Shown in pieces: positions 1 to 10,530 of a DNA stretch of 64,000 nt. The stretch's first letter is position 1. Each line of letters starts with the position of its first letter. The translations under genes were made by a program, and so were the position numbers. The stretch is from Corythucha ciliata. Lineage: Eukaryota; Arthropoda; Insecta; Hemiptera; Tingidae. Below the pieces are notes generated by a model. That model was not told the origin of the DNA. It saw only the letters and a list, made by a program, of their open reading frames with translations, and ran no database searches. The stretch spans positions 1,798,001 to 1,862,000 of the forward strand of contig CM075940.1 in the NCBI GenBank assembly GCA_038030265.1, in the 5' to 3' direction.

Positions 1-232
1 CTTTTTCAACGTCTTCATCCTTTCCTGCCCGTTTCCTCTTCCGTGTTTCACTGTCATTCTGCACAGCTGCGTGTTCCACGCTTCCTCTATCCTTCAACAG
101 TTTGCCGAGCAATGATCTAGACACGTTTAATTGAACTGCCGCTGACCGCTGGCTCATTTTTGGAAGGGCGTCATATTTTTTTAGCAGCTCAAGTTTTTCC
201 CTCGATGAGAGATCGCACCGCTTCTGGCTCAT
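1..232 (-). CDS. Tigger/pogo-like transposase, N-terminal part (runs off window)
   Basis: On the minus strand an ATG at 232-230 opens a frame that stays open to the window edge (about 77 codons). The first 60 residues form a psq/CENP-B-type helix-turn-helix: the stretch REKLELLKKYDAL is followed by SQRSAAVQLNVSRSLLGKLL, a charged helix and then the turn-recognition pair typical of pogo/Tigger transposases. In that family this domain binds the element's own ends, and the DDE catalytic domain lies downstream, here outside the window. The upstream noncoding stretch ends in a Tigger-type inverted repeat at 671, which supports the assignment. No break is seen in the visible part. A domesticated CENP-B-like gene is less likely because of the flanking terminal repeat. 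Confidence 0.8.
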   Translation of the reverse strand, partial: MSQKRCDLSSREKLELLKKYDALPKMSQRSAAVQLNVSRSLLGKLLKDRGSVEHAAVQNDSETRKRKRAGKDEDVEK

Positions 233-530
233 TTTATAAAAAACAAACTCGCACTCCGATCACTCTTAATAAACTGGCGTGTTGTAGGGATTATGGGGGT
301 TCAGAAAATGACGAGACGACGAAAGCAAAAAAAATGTCTTCGATAGGGATGCACGAAGTGTAAAAAGAAAGGGGGGGGGGGGTAAAAAAAAAACTAAGGC
401 AAAAACCATACGCGAAACTGCTAGAGAAAAATATGATTGCGTGTTAAAAAAAAAAAGGGGCCCTAGTCCTTCTTTCCCCCCTTTCATTGCCTTTTCATTC
501 GTTTTTTTCCACTTTTTGCATGCCGACTTT

Positions 531-661
531 TGGCCACATTAAGCGAATTTCTGGCCACAATAAACGAAAGTTTTTCTGTAGTCGCCTGCCATGCAGAACC
601 GTCCCGGGCATTTTTGGCCACAATAAGCGGCTGGCTGTATTAACCGTGACCAAAATAAGCG
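531..661 (+). repeat. Four subterminal copies of a 15-bp motif in the Tigger end
   Basis: The word TGGCCACAATAAGCG occurs at 615-629. One- or two-base variants lie at 531-545 (TGGCCACATTAAGCG), 552-566 (TGGCCACAATAAACG) and 647-661 (TGACCAAAATAAGCG, inside the terminal repeat). All are in the same orientation. They are plausible binding sites for the transposase helix-turn-helix; that role is inferred. Confidence 0.65.
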
Positions 662-673
662 GCGACTACTGTA

Positions 674-1239
674 TAAAATATAATAAATATTCGAATACAC
701 ATTTGAACGAGCCTCACTTGCTCTCACGTAACACGAGGATGCCTGTTTTAGCGGCGAAAGATTCCCAAAAATGTAATGTGATTTAAAATACAGGGTGGAT
801 CCGTATAAGTGTGACAAAAACTTTTGGGTAAAACTACGTCAAAAGTGGATTAAAATTGTGTCCTACAATACTACACCCTTTAGTCAGCAGGATAAATCGA
901 GAAAATTGGATAATTCGGCAAGTCTGGTTTAAAATTAGCAAGAGACGTTATTTTGTCTTCTTCACCTTATTCTTCTTCTTTTGAAATCTATAGATCTATT
1001 TTAAACACGATGAAATTTGAAAAGTACGTCTTGTCATTAATTTAACAATTAAACCATTAACAAACTTTTTTGAAGTAGTTCCGATTCTCCCTTCAAACCA
1101 TTTTGGAGGAGCATTTAAGGGCATTTTGGTGGGGGGCTCCCCCTCCTACAAGTTACGTATTAGCTTAGATATAGGCGATAAATAAAGCGATCAAATGTGG
1201 GAGGCCGTTTTACAATTAGTGAGCAAGGGATGGCGGCTA
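674..1239. other. No recognisable gene or element
   Basis: AT-rich unique-looking sequence. I see no domain-bearing reading frame, RNA gene or repeat with a partner in the window. Confidence 0.4.
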
Positions 1240-1985
1240 TTGACAAATTAACCGGTTATCGGTTAATCGGTTATTTTCGCAGGCAGTTAAACTTTTCGGT
1301 TATTAACCGTCCTAAATAACCGGTTATTAACCGGATGCAACAATATGAGGGCGTCAATGAAATAAATCATTTTTTAAAATGTATTAGTCATAATAATAAG
1401 TATATTATAAGATATAATAGATCCCCCCCCCCACTAATCCCAAAAGATCAATAACTCGACTGTAACATTTCAGTCAACCCAATATTTTTTATTCAATCGC
1501 GTCAGAAACACCCTTTCACTGACGTGGTCGTCAGTTAAACGGCTTCTGTCGTCTGACACTACATAATTTATTGAAGACACCAGTCTTACTGATGCGACTG
1601 ACCTCCCCACTAAACAAAGATACTTTTGGGCAACATACGACAGCCCAGGCATGCATGATTGGCTCTGCTGCCAAAAAAGAAAAATATCACTGGTCCTTGG
1701 TATCAACGGCTGATTAAGGTGTAGCTTAATCTCACTAGGAAATAAACTTGAAATCTTGAATTATTTGAAGCGTTGAAACCTTCCGCGAGCAGGTTGGACT
1801 GCAACCAATCGATTACAGATACAGATAGAGAAAGAACTTGGAAAATAACAAAACAAAATCAGCATTTTTAATAATTTTTTTATCTCTTAGGGGAAACGCC
1901 GGTTATTGCCCGGTTATAGCATAAAAATTAAAAAACCGGAGATTAACCTGAGGAAAAAATAACCGAAAAACCCGGTTAATCGAAG
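1240..1985. repeat. Region bounded by clusters of CCGGTTA words
   Basis: Two clusters of overlapping words built on AACCGGTTAT lie at 1245-1335 and 1888-1980, in both orientations. They enclose about 550 bp of unrelated sequence that contains a C-run at 1425-1433. This resembles the two ends of a nonautonomous DNA element with simple subterminal repeats. However, I could not align a clean terminal repeat or an 8-bp target duplication, so the class is left open. Confidence 0.4.
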
Positions 1986-2569
1986 TGAACACTGAACACG
2001 GTGAAGTGGACCGCGCTTGAAAAATAAATAAATAAATAAAAAATGCAGGGGTGGTGGCCGCCTCATTTAGCGTATCTGGTGGAGGTAGTATTGATGAAGA
2101 AGGATAGAGGGTGAGTGACCTACTATGCGGTATGCCGCGTGCGATTTCCCGTGCGCGGTTTTTCCCCGCGCCCAGATTTTCCCCACGCCACTCTATAAAT
2201 TATTGAGGGCGATCTCAATATTTTGTTGCGCTTGTCAGCCGAATTTTTAAAAATGGAGGAAATTAAATAAGTCAAGGGGTGAATGAGGAAGTTTCATGGG
2301 CCGGAATTTGGTAATAAATCTATTTTTTAAAGTTTATTTATACTAAAATAGAGCATGAAACATGATCCGTTCGTAAAATAACCCAATAGTTAATAAGTAA
2401 GCGATTTTTGAAGTTTTAGGTCATTTCAAACATGTCAGCTAGCATGTTTGTGTCATATGCGCCTTCCGAAAAAAATATAATAGTTATAATTAATAATAGT
2501 TATAATTAATAATTATAATAGTTCACCAATAACCCACCATTTTTATTACATGAAAAAATTCACCAAAAT
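1986..2569. other. No recognisable gene
   Basis: AT-rich sequence with a short TAATTATAATAGT-type low-complexity patch near 2480-2520. Nothing else is recognised. Confidence 0.4.
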
Positions 2570-3760
2570 CGTACAAGTTCAAAATGGTGCCAAACTTTAT
2601 AATTCATCAGCATTGGTTTGGTCTGATACAGTCAAGACCGGTCGTATTCCAAAGTTGAGTGATTCATATAGGTTGGATGTACACCTCATGTGAACATCCG
2701 AATCATGGTTGGTGTTACGGTTCATCTCGGTCACATCCGGCTAAAATGGCTGTGGTTTATGACACAATAATACAATGCACACTACGTAAAAATTTGCATT
2801 TTTTACATTTTTAAGACGTGAATAGTAACACAATGCAGATCTCTCCACGTTGGACTCAGGAAGCTATCCTCTCGCTTAGATTTTATAAACAGCAGAATTT
2901 TTAAAAATAGCGGATCGTAGGCATGTGAGGGGGGTAACACGCCCCATGACCACCACATTTTTTGACGTCAAAAAAACCACAAAAATCATAAGAGTCTGAA
3001 ATGGTGCCACACTTGTATGTTCAGTCAATTCGGACAGGTCAGGTCAGGTCAGCTTCGGTCAACTCCGGTCACGAAACCTTCATTTTCACAATTTCTCAAG
3101 TCTCGTCAACGCAGGAGGTCGATTTACCACCTTTCGTGTCTGTACCATTAGTAGTAACCCCTTCGGTCAACCCCGGTCACGTTAAGTCAATTAGCGGTAA
3201 TTTGGGAGTGGGATCTGGCAGGTGGGCCCCCTCATCACAGACAGGCTGATGAACGGCTAAAATTGGACCGGCGACTGTTGAGCAGCAATAATTTTTCCTA
3301 GCTTGACCACTCCGATCTTCAAACGGTCGTTTGACCACTGACCGAACTCTTGATAGCCGATTTGGTTATGAATTTCATGAGCTGGGGCAACTATTCACCA
3401 GATTTTCCAGGTTTCGTTGCAATTTTGGCAAAACTCGAACTGATTCTGGATCAAGAGCAGACTAGAGCTTCTGCAGATTTTGGCTTGAAAAAATTACACA
3501 ATGAAGATCTCTCCACGTTGGGCTCAGGAAGCTATCCCCTCGCCAATATTTCATCAACGGCCGAATTTTTAAAAATGGCGGATCACAGGCATGTAAGGGG
3601 TGTAACAAGCCTGATGACCTCCACTTTTTTTCACGTCTAAAAATTCACAAAAATCCTATGAGTTTAAAATGGTGCCACACTTTTATGTTCAGTCATTTCG
3701 GACCGGTCAGGTTAGGTCAGCTACGGTCAATTCCAACGGTCAAAGTTTAAGTGCATTTTA
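2570..3760 (+). repeat. Imperfect tandem repeat, period about 668 bp
   Basis: A block beginning CAATGCAGATCTCTCCACGT at 2831 recurs, diverged, at 3499. The following block containing AATGGTGCCACACTT recurs at about 3000 and 3667. A shorter partial copy of the latter starts near 2581. Within the units GGTCAGGTCAGGTCAG-like words are repeated and then diverge. The reading frames at 3001-3249 and 3350-3640 are not conserved between copies and are not treated as genes. Confidence 0.65.
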
Positions 3761-4033
3761 CAGTTATTTCAGGGGTGAAATATGGAAAAAGAAGATCGTA
3801 TGGTTGTGCGGAATTTCCTGCAGATTTAAATGAGACCTTGAAATCCAGGATTGGTGCAGATATACGGCGATAATTTACGTAACGCCGAGTAGGCGAGGTA
3901 AGATTGGAGGGTGTTCGAGGAAACACATGTGTTCGCTAACATTTTTCATCATTGCTTTTTTCAATATGTTTCCGTTCAGTTTTCTTAATTTCATAATGAG
4001 ATTTCTACCAAAACTAAGTTTCTATTTCGTTAG
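3761..4033. other. No recognisable gene
   Basis: Unique-looking AT-rich sequence between the 668-bp repeat and the hAT-like end. Confidence 0.35.
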
Positions 4034-4166
4034 AGCAGGGTAGGCCAACCTTTTTTGGTCGTGGGCCATAAACCTGGTTGTAAGAACTAAGGCGGGCCAC
4101 CCATCCTCGCCTCCACCACTATCGAGCACAACACTTTGATTTATTTTAGCTCCTAGCGGGCCATCA
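4034..4166 (+). mobile_element. hAT-like element end
   Basis: The sequence starting CAGGGTAGGCCAACC and continuing into GGGCCA-rich DNA has the form of hAT terminal regions, in which CAGGG is followed by GGCCAAC and strand-biased G and C blocks. The matching opposite end and 8-bp duplication were not found, so this is a remnant at best. Confidence 0.35.
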
Positions 4167-5560
4167 ATGAGAGTTCAGTTAAGGCAGACATACTGCATAC
4201 TAACTGCAAGCTGCGTCCTCAACTTCGTGCCTCTAATTAATTTGGGGTTACTGGCTCCACATTGGTTTGCGAATTCCCGCATCACTGCGGTGCCTTCAAT
4301 AAATGTTGAACCTTTCGCAAATAAATACTCATTGCTTGGAGAAATTCCGGCCTTTTCCCTATATTTGACGATTTTTTCAAAATTTTGCTCGTCACTTTTT
4401 AGATTGAGCATGGCAACTGGCCTCCCGAGCTTTCCTCTGACGACCATTCTACTAAAAGAATTCGCGTACAATTACTCAGAGGGAAGCAGAGTCTTGAATT
4501 CGTCGCTGTTATTGTCAATTAAATGTCTGTTTCACCAGTCTTTAAGAGTTATCCGGTCAATTTCCCCAACCCTTTTCCGGTTAAACACCCACTGCCGTAA
4601 TAACATTATTTTTGACAAATCAATGTATGCCTTTTGGCTGAACGAATCATCACGAACGGAGGCTAAAGTTTCGTTCAATCTTTGATGAACGTAAGTGATG
4701 AATTTTTTCACTTCTTCCATCACAGGCACTGAGTGCCTTTCCACGAACGTTTTCCTATCTGCCTGTTTTCGGGCAATTCTCCCGATCCGAACGGAAAACG
4801 TTGTCGTGTACAAGTTCTCCCACGTTTTCACAATTTTAGAATGACTATGCCGGCCTTCAATACTCAAGGTAGCCCTCGTGTGTTTCGTACATTTGAGGAA
4901 GATTCTTCCGTACTGATTTACAATTGAGGGATTTGCAAATGCTCCTCCCTCTCCCAAACCCGCCTTCGCCATTTTTGATATCACCTCTGTTGGGGAAGAA
5001 GCATGATAAAGTGGTAGTAACTTTCGTACTCGAGTCATCGGCTTCTCTCATGCCAAGTACTATATCAGCTACTGTTCTTAAGTTCGTGGAAATTAGTTTC
5101 TCCTGGTGTTCCCCTCGGTATTTCCTGACTAAAACATTGCCAAAATCTACAATCGAGTCGTCACTAAAAATGAGGTCTTTTACAAGTCCGGACCTCAGCT
5201 TTTACAAGTTCGGGACATGGGCACACTTTGGTACATGGATTAAAGCGGGGAGGCCTAATTCTTAGAGGATTGCGCACTCTAATATGCTTGTAGTAATTTC
5301 TTTTACTAACCAACATTTTGCAGGATTCGCACATTTTCTTGCCTATATTTTTGCCGGCAGTGGTTTTCCGTAGTTCCAGGGGACTCAACGGATTTTCTTG
5401 ATTGTACTGTGAGTCTCCCTCGCCCATCACTCTTCTTATGAAAAGCCTTTTCAATTTAGAGTTGTCTATTGCCACGTATTCTCTAACTTGTGGTTCCTCT
5501 CGATGCATTCGGACAATATGACGAGCGAAGTTGGTGCACAACTGCCTGCAGAATTCAGTG
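4167..5560 (-). pseudogene. Tyrosine-recombinase-like mobile-element gene, decayed
   Basis: The minus strand carries three collinear blocks of one protein. Block 1 (5541-5164) is an N-terminal part with a CxxC...H zinc-finger-like segment (CESCKML). Block 2 (about 5170-4532) is a middle part reading through VRKYRGEHQ to the family-typical stretch LLRQWVFNRKRVGEIDRITL. Block 3 (4531-4175) is a C-terminal part with GKLGRPVAML and GTKLRTQLAV. The combination of an N-RK-R-GEI helix and a later T-LR motif is what I know from tyrosine-recombinase-like (Crypton-like) mobile genes of arthropods and cnidarians. Frame changes occur near 5040 and 5160, and there are in-frame stops just after 4532 and near 4476, so it cannot make a full protein. 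Catalytic R-H-R-Y positions cannot be assigned with confidence. The plus-strand frame 4167-4685 is a shadow. Confidence 0.6.
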
Positions 5561-6127
5561 GCGGCTAATCAGCAGGCAGTGGCGGGGTTCGAAAGGCAGG
5601 GCAAGCGGTAAAGGACCAAAATCGGGCATCCAAAGAAACAAAAATGACGTTTCAAAATATGTTACCTGAACACATTCCCAACGAGTTTATATTAATTAGA
5701 TAATAAGTATAAAGATTAGGCGTTTAACAAGATGTGTGTTGATACGAAAATCAGTGAATACATGTCCAGACGATTAACCAGATCAATTTTCAGACTTGAA
5801 AATTAGTCAACTGCATTGATAATAAATACGGTAATTCGAATAATGAAATTCCAGAAAAGACTCATTGCCCCTGAAGCAGCCTGAAAAATGATTCAGACAG
5901 AGATATTCCCAAATTTTTCTGATCGAATCTTAGAATTCATGTTGGCTTTTATGGGCCATTTTCATAGACAGTACTTGAATTGAAATTATCCTTATAGTCT
6001 CCGCTGAAATAATTTTGTTTGAAAGAAACTCGTGCGTGTCACAGCAAGTCACGGTTTTATTTGAAGTGGAGTCCATGGATATGGGGCAAAATCTCCTCAT
6101 AATAATGCTCACAAGCATTATTATTAT
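5561..6127. other. No recognisable gene
   Basis: AT-rich; only short frames without domains. Upstream of the recombinase remnant, with no visible promoter signal. Confidence 0.35.
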
Positions 6128-7510
6128 TTTTTTATTTTTTTTTTTTGGGAGCAGGGAGGTGGAAATGCATTTACGCGCAGAGTGCCGGACTCCTGCCAGA
6201 TGGCAGACTACCGGCTAAAACCACCCCCCCCCTTTTAGGGCATCGACTGCTGGGGTCATTAGCCTGGATATCAGTGTGTTTCACATCTTCAGATGCTGCG
6301 GGTTACTAAGGTAAGATCCGTGGTTATGGTGTTTTTATAGTTTACTGTATATATTAGTTAATTTTAGGAACTGTAGGACGTTTTTCAGTAGTTCGTTCGA
6401 TGTAGTTAGAAGGGTCGTAAGCGTTGGATTCGGTGGGAAGTTACACGTGGCTCTTTCTGCGGTGAATAGTGGGCAGTCCAGTAGGATATGGGTTATGGTA
6501 AGAGGTTCTTCGCAATGTGAACAGTATGGTTGTGCGTTTCGTGTTATGTAGTGATTTTTGGTGAGTCTAGTGTGACCTGTTTTAAGTCGGAGGATAATAA
6601 TATTCTCCTTTCGTGTGAAGCCAATAGGGGGGGCGTATTTTTGTGGGTTGTCGTATAGAGATCCTAATGTTGTGTGATTTCTATTCCATTCTGTGTTCCA
6701 TTTATTCCAAATTATTTGTTTCAGTCGATGCTTTTCATCATCTTGCCTTGACGGGATGGAAAGGTCAGAAGGTTGGTGTGACGCTGCAAATTTGGCAAGG
6801 GAGTCCACCTGGGTGTTCCCCGCAATGCCTATGTGGCTTGGGACCTACATGAAAGTTACAGATTTTGATTGTGAAGCAAGTTGGACAATTTTGTGGTGAA
6901 TATTTGTTATGGCCGGGTCTGTGGTAAATTTGTTACGAATTGCCTCTAGAGAGCTGTACGAATCGGTTAGAAGAAGGAAAGAAGTGTGATTATAATGAAG
7001 GAAGTGATCTAACGCAAAAAGGATGCCGTATAACTCGGCAGTGAAGATGGAAAAATGGGTTGGGAGAGGACAGATGAAAGATGTTTCAAGAGGGGAGTAG
7101 AGGGCACAGCCTACTCCGGAGGTCATTTTTGATCCGTCAGTGTAGACAAGGTGATGGTTAGTATACTTGGTATTTAATATTCTATTAAGGTGGGATTGCA
7201 TGACTGCAGGGGGAGTGTCATTTTTCTTGTACTTTTTAATGGTATAGTCTATAAGTATTTCAGGGTATTTCCAGGGATAGATTTCAGAATTTAATTTCGG
7301 GATCACGGGGTTCAAATTTGTAGAATAGTTGGCTAAGGTTTCGCGCAGACGAACAGAAAGGGGACGTGTGCGCGAGGGGAGTTGGGTGAATAATTGTAAG
7401 TGTGGAGGATTGAAAAGTTCAGAGTGGAGGAAGTTGTTAGGTTGTGTGTTGATTGAAAGAGTATATTTTAGATTTGAGAAAATTTTTGTTTTAAAATGAC
7501 AAGAAAAATT
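6128..7510 (-). pseudogene. 5'-truncated LINE, RNase H and C-terminal domain
   Basis: On the minus strand one frame runs from about 7510 to 6335 with a single stop. An RNase H domain shows its three acidic positions in LVYTDGSK, FTAELYGILFALDH and LLLTDSYSS, followed by WVPSHIG-like residues. In that last motif the tryptophan codon is TAG, about 6843. After it come NTQVDSLAKFA and the C-terminal CxxC-TITHILLDCP zinc-binding motif found after RNase H in jockey/I/R1-type LINE ORF2 proteins. Endonuclease and reverse transcriptase are missing, as expected for 5' truncation during target-primed insertion. The 3' side (6128-6150) is an A-rich, AAT-containing tail on the coding strand. Function in the live element would be removal of RNA from the cDNA hybrid. 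One nonsense mutation makes it a dead, fairly young copy. Confidence 0.8.
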
Positions 7511-8689
7511 TTCCCAAAGAAAACACGTTTTACCCTTCCTTCACGACCACACTAACCAGTTCTTTTATATGTATATCGATGGTTGAAATAAACAAAATCT
7601 TGATAAGTAGGGAGGCCTCGGGCATCAAAATATCCCGCTACGCTTCTGCCGGGATCTCAAACCCGAAGCGGGGTTCTATAGATCCGCGTCCGATCTCGAT
7701 GGTATCCTCACTTTTGTCACCACGCTTTACAATATATACCTATCGTCCTTATGTTTTTCAGAGAAACCACGACGGTTTTCACAAAAAATTCATTATGGGA
7801 TGTGGTGGGTTCGGGTTGGGGCTATAAACACTAATCGTGGCGTAAATTGTAGTGGTGCCTCAAAAAATTGGCACATGAAAACCACGCAAATTTGTAAAAT
7901 TACACATAAACAAAAATTCTGGCTTGACACCTTGGCTGAGACTGTATTACGTATTTACGCCGAGAATAAAATTATAAACTTAATAATAGGAAATAGGTAC
8001 AACCTCTTATTAACTATCTGAATTAGTGGCAAAATTAATTCGTTATAAAATTCTTCCAATAAATTTTCCTTTCTTCGTCTTCCCAATCAAGGAAATACTG
8101 TAAGTACGTATCTCATTTATATTATGCCCTCTTTCCGAGTTTCCGATTTCCAGTAGTCGGGGTGATTCTTTTTTTTTTCTAAACAAAAATTAGGGGTGAC
8201 TAAGATGACCTTGGACTGAACCATTCAAAGTTCGACGCTTACAGCTGATCTCAGCATAATTTCCCCTAGCAGCTATGCTATTTGGAATGGTAGGGATTAA
8301 AAAAAAAAACGTGGCTGAGGGAGTAAGGGAAAAGCTGAAGAGCAATTGCGAAACGCTGTGCGCTGTGTATGTTTCGTGTATTATTGTGCTAGTTCGGGTG
8401 CCCAATTTTTTCTTGTTCTTCCTTCTCTGCAGTCAGTTTTATGAAATACGTTTCGCCATGCGATGGGCCGATTTGACAGGAACGGCAGGAAAGGAAATCT
8501 TCGTCGCAAGAAGCGGGGAAGAAGTGCGCAAGGAAAATTTGTCCAATCGTAAGTAATACTTTCATTACATTTCATTGCTTGGTATCTGTTTTTTTTTTTT
8601 TTTTTTCGAAGACGATTCTGTTGTTCCCTCGCGCGGGACTATATATATTCGCGCCTCCTCGTGGGCGACTAGTCCTATATAAGTGCCCA
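7511..8689. other. No recognisable gene
   Basis: Contains short frames (7579-7827, 8275-8556) without recognisable domains and poly-T runs at 8168-8180 and 8590-8607. A splice-like GTAAGT follows the frame at 8550, so a host exon is not excluded. Nothing else supports one. Confidence 0.3.
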
Positions 8690-9000
8690 CTTCATCCAGA
8701 CAAAAATTGAAAATAACGCCAATTTGGGGCTGAAATTGAGATAAATAGCTAATTCACGGCTGAAATTATTGAGAGAAATAACTGATTCACGGACAGAAGT
8801 GAGAATAAGTGCTAAATCAAGGATAAAATTAAGAAAACTACACAGCTAATTCGTGACGTAAAACGTTACTTCACGGCTAAAATTGAGAAAAAGCTCTAAA
8901 ATCGCGGATAGAGTGTAAAAACAGTAATTCGCGTAGAAAATTACGAAACACGCTAATTCACAGCTAAAATGGTGAAAAATCGCTAATATGACAAAAAATA
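8690..9000 (+). repeat. Degenerate minisatellite (GCTAATTCACGGCTAAAATTGAG type)
   Basis: About eight diverged copies of a unit of roughly 33-40 bp built on TTCACGGCTAAAATTGAGAA follow one another. The spacing drifts and each copy carries several substitutions. It resembles in style, but not in exact sequence, the minisatellites at 17050 and 34640. Confidence 0.55.
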
Positions 9001-9129
9001 ACCGGGTCGGCGTGTGAGGCTGGTGGAGGGGGGTTAATACAATAGGTCAGTTTTCAAATAATCTTATTTTCTTATTTTTCTTCATACAAAAAAAATTTTT
9101 TTTTCTTTTTCAAAAATAACAAACGATTT

Positions 9130-9580
9130 CTTCTGGTTCGCTTCCTGGACGCTTTATGCCCCTAGCGTCGTGGTGCCCGGGGGGCGGTCAGCACCAGATG
9201 GTTGCCCTCGATGGTTACTCAAGTTACCTCCGACAGGTCCCCGAGGAAGTGTTCCGCAGGTAGCGTTATCCAGTGAAAGGGCTCCTGCCCCCGGAAGGTG
9301 AGGTGGATTCGGGCTCCGATCACCTCTATTCGGACGGGCTCCGGGTGTATCAGGTGGAACGGCGTCACGTCTAGGGGTAGTCGTATTTGTGCGGGGGGCC
9401 CTCCGAGTGCCATGGGGGCTGGTCCCAGCGTATCGGGTGGTAGGGTTCGGGCGGCGGCCGCCGGTACCGCCTTTTTGGTGGTGGGGCATTTGCGAGTGCT
9501 CCGGGATGGGGTGCCCTGCTGATTGTCGGTGCCGCAGGATGGGAGGGCGACTGGATTGTGTGAGAAAAAATGTTCAAACC
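9130..9580 (-). other. GC-rich island with overlapping open frames
   Basis: This about 450-bp stretch is much richer in G and C than its surroundings and has long open frames on the minus strand (9489-9154; 9413-9219; 9577-9371). The 9413-9219 frame reads like ordinary protein (LPLDVTPFHLIHPEPVRIEV), while the others are proline/arginine-rich. Open frames are expected by chance in GC-rich DNA because stops are AT-rich. I recognise no family. It may be a fragment of a GC-rich mobile element or a retrocopy. Confidence 0.3.
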
Positions 9581-10247
9581 TTCTTGTTGTGTACCTTCTT
9601 TGACCCCCCGCTATTCACGACTGCCTAAGCAAATTCTTTGAATTTATATGCCTCCTTTTCTTTTTCTAGATCCAGTTTCTTTCTTTTCTGAACATGTGCG
9701 GGCTACTCTCTTGACCTACGTTTTAGACAAATGTGGCCTCTTTTCTATCTCTGGTTTCGAGGTAGAAGAAATTATAAAGTAAAAATGTCATCTTATGTGA
9801 AGCTCCATAAGCGTTATTGGATTCAATGTAACAGAACCCCATCCGTACTTGAGAAAGAGCGGAACAACTGCAAAACTGGCTCTTCAATGGTTTTATAGAG
9901 GTGACGGTTTTTGACGTGCCTAGTGTAACGAAGTACACAAGTGCAGGGGCAACCTTATCCTTTGTTTAATTCGCAGTACCTGCTTATAAAGCAATTGTAC
10001 AAGCTCGTTGTTCTGTTTGCTACATGGCGTTCCAAGTAAACAAACTTGAGATCATTATTTAGAAACGGGTCGGTATCGAGTGGGGTCAGCTCAACCGGGA
10101 AATAAGGTAAAGCCGATTGAGTTCACACAAGGATGACAAACTGGTTTTGCTCAGTTAAGAGACTGCGCTGATTACACGTAAAATAATTCTTTTCAACAGT
10201 AATTGCAAACTTTTTCGTTGATTCCACTGTCATCATGGAATCATGGT
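9581..10247. other. No recognisable gene
   Basis: Sequence between the GC-rich island and gypsy A; no domain or repeat partner seen. Confidence 0.35.
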
Positions 10248-10374
10248 TGTCTATACGTCATCAAGGAGTTACACATGTTTGTGATTGATTGTAAAAAAAA
10301 GATAATTATAATTATTCTATTATTGTCGCTATTATTAAAAAGTGCTGGTGTTAAAAGTATCTCTAAATACTACA
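10248..10374 (+). repeat. Gypsy A 5' LTR (recognisable part)
   Basis: Starts TGTCTATACGTCATCAAGG and ends CTACA. It matches 15281-15381 with a few differences, including ATACGTC against ATGTC and an A-run of eight against seven. It is short for an LTR, so the true start could lie slightly upstream. Confidence 0.65.
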
Positions 10375-10378
10375 TTTT

Positions 10379-10390
10379 TGGCGCGGTCGG
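10379..10390 (+). promoter_or_regulatory. Gypsy A primer-binding site
   Basis: TGGCGCGGTCGG lies four bases after the LTR end, in the position and with the TGG start of tRNA primer-binding sites. The tRNA was not identified. Confidence 0.55.
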
Positions 10391-10530
10391 AAATAAATAC
10401 GCTATTCAACATCACCGGAGGCCGGTGGTCGAACTGGCTGGGTCGTGTTGCATAGATATGGTTCTTCAACGCGTGAGTACGTAGTCATTGTCGTTTTTTT
10501 TATTTAACTCTTGTTTTGGGAACTTCGAAA

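Larger units (their letters stand above)
1..671 (-). mobile_element. Tigger/pogo element, 5' end with terminal inverted repeat
   Basis: Read on the minus strand from 671, the element starts CAGTAGTCGCCGCTTATTTT, which has the CAGT start of Tigger/pogo inverted repeats. It abuts the dinucleotide TA at 672-673, the expected target. The transposase start is about 440 bp inside. The other end lies outside the window, so completeness is unknown. Confidence 0.75.

Noticed and set aside
1228..1993. hAT element with CAAGGG/CACTG ends around the CCGGTTA clusters
   Set aside because: The outer ends align poorly and the flanking 8-mers differ, so no target duplication supports it.
3001..3640. Two plus-strand frames of 82 and 96 residues
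   Set aside because: They lie in the 668-bp tandem repeat and are not preserved between its copies.
4167..4685. 172-residue plus-strand frame
   Set aside because: It lies opposite the tyrosine-recombinase-like blocks, which carry recognisable motifs; this frame has none.
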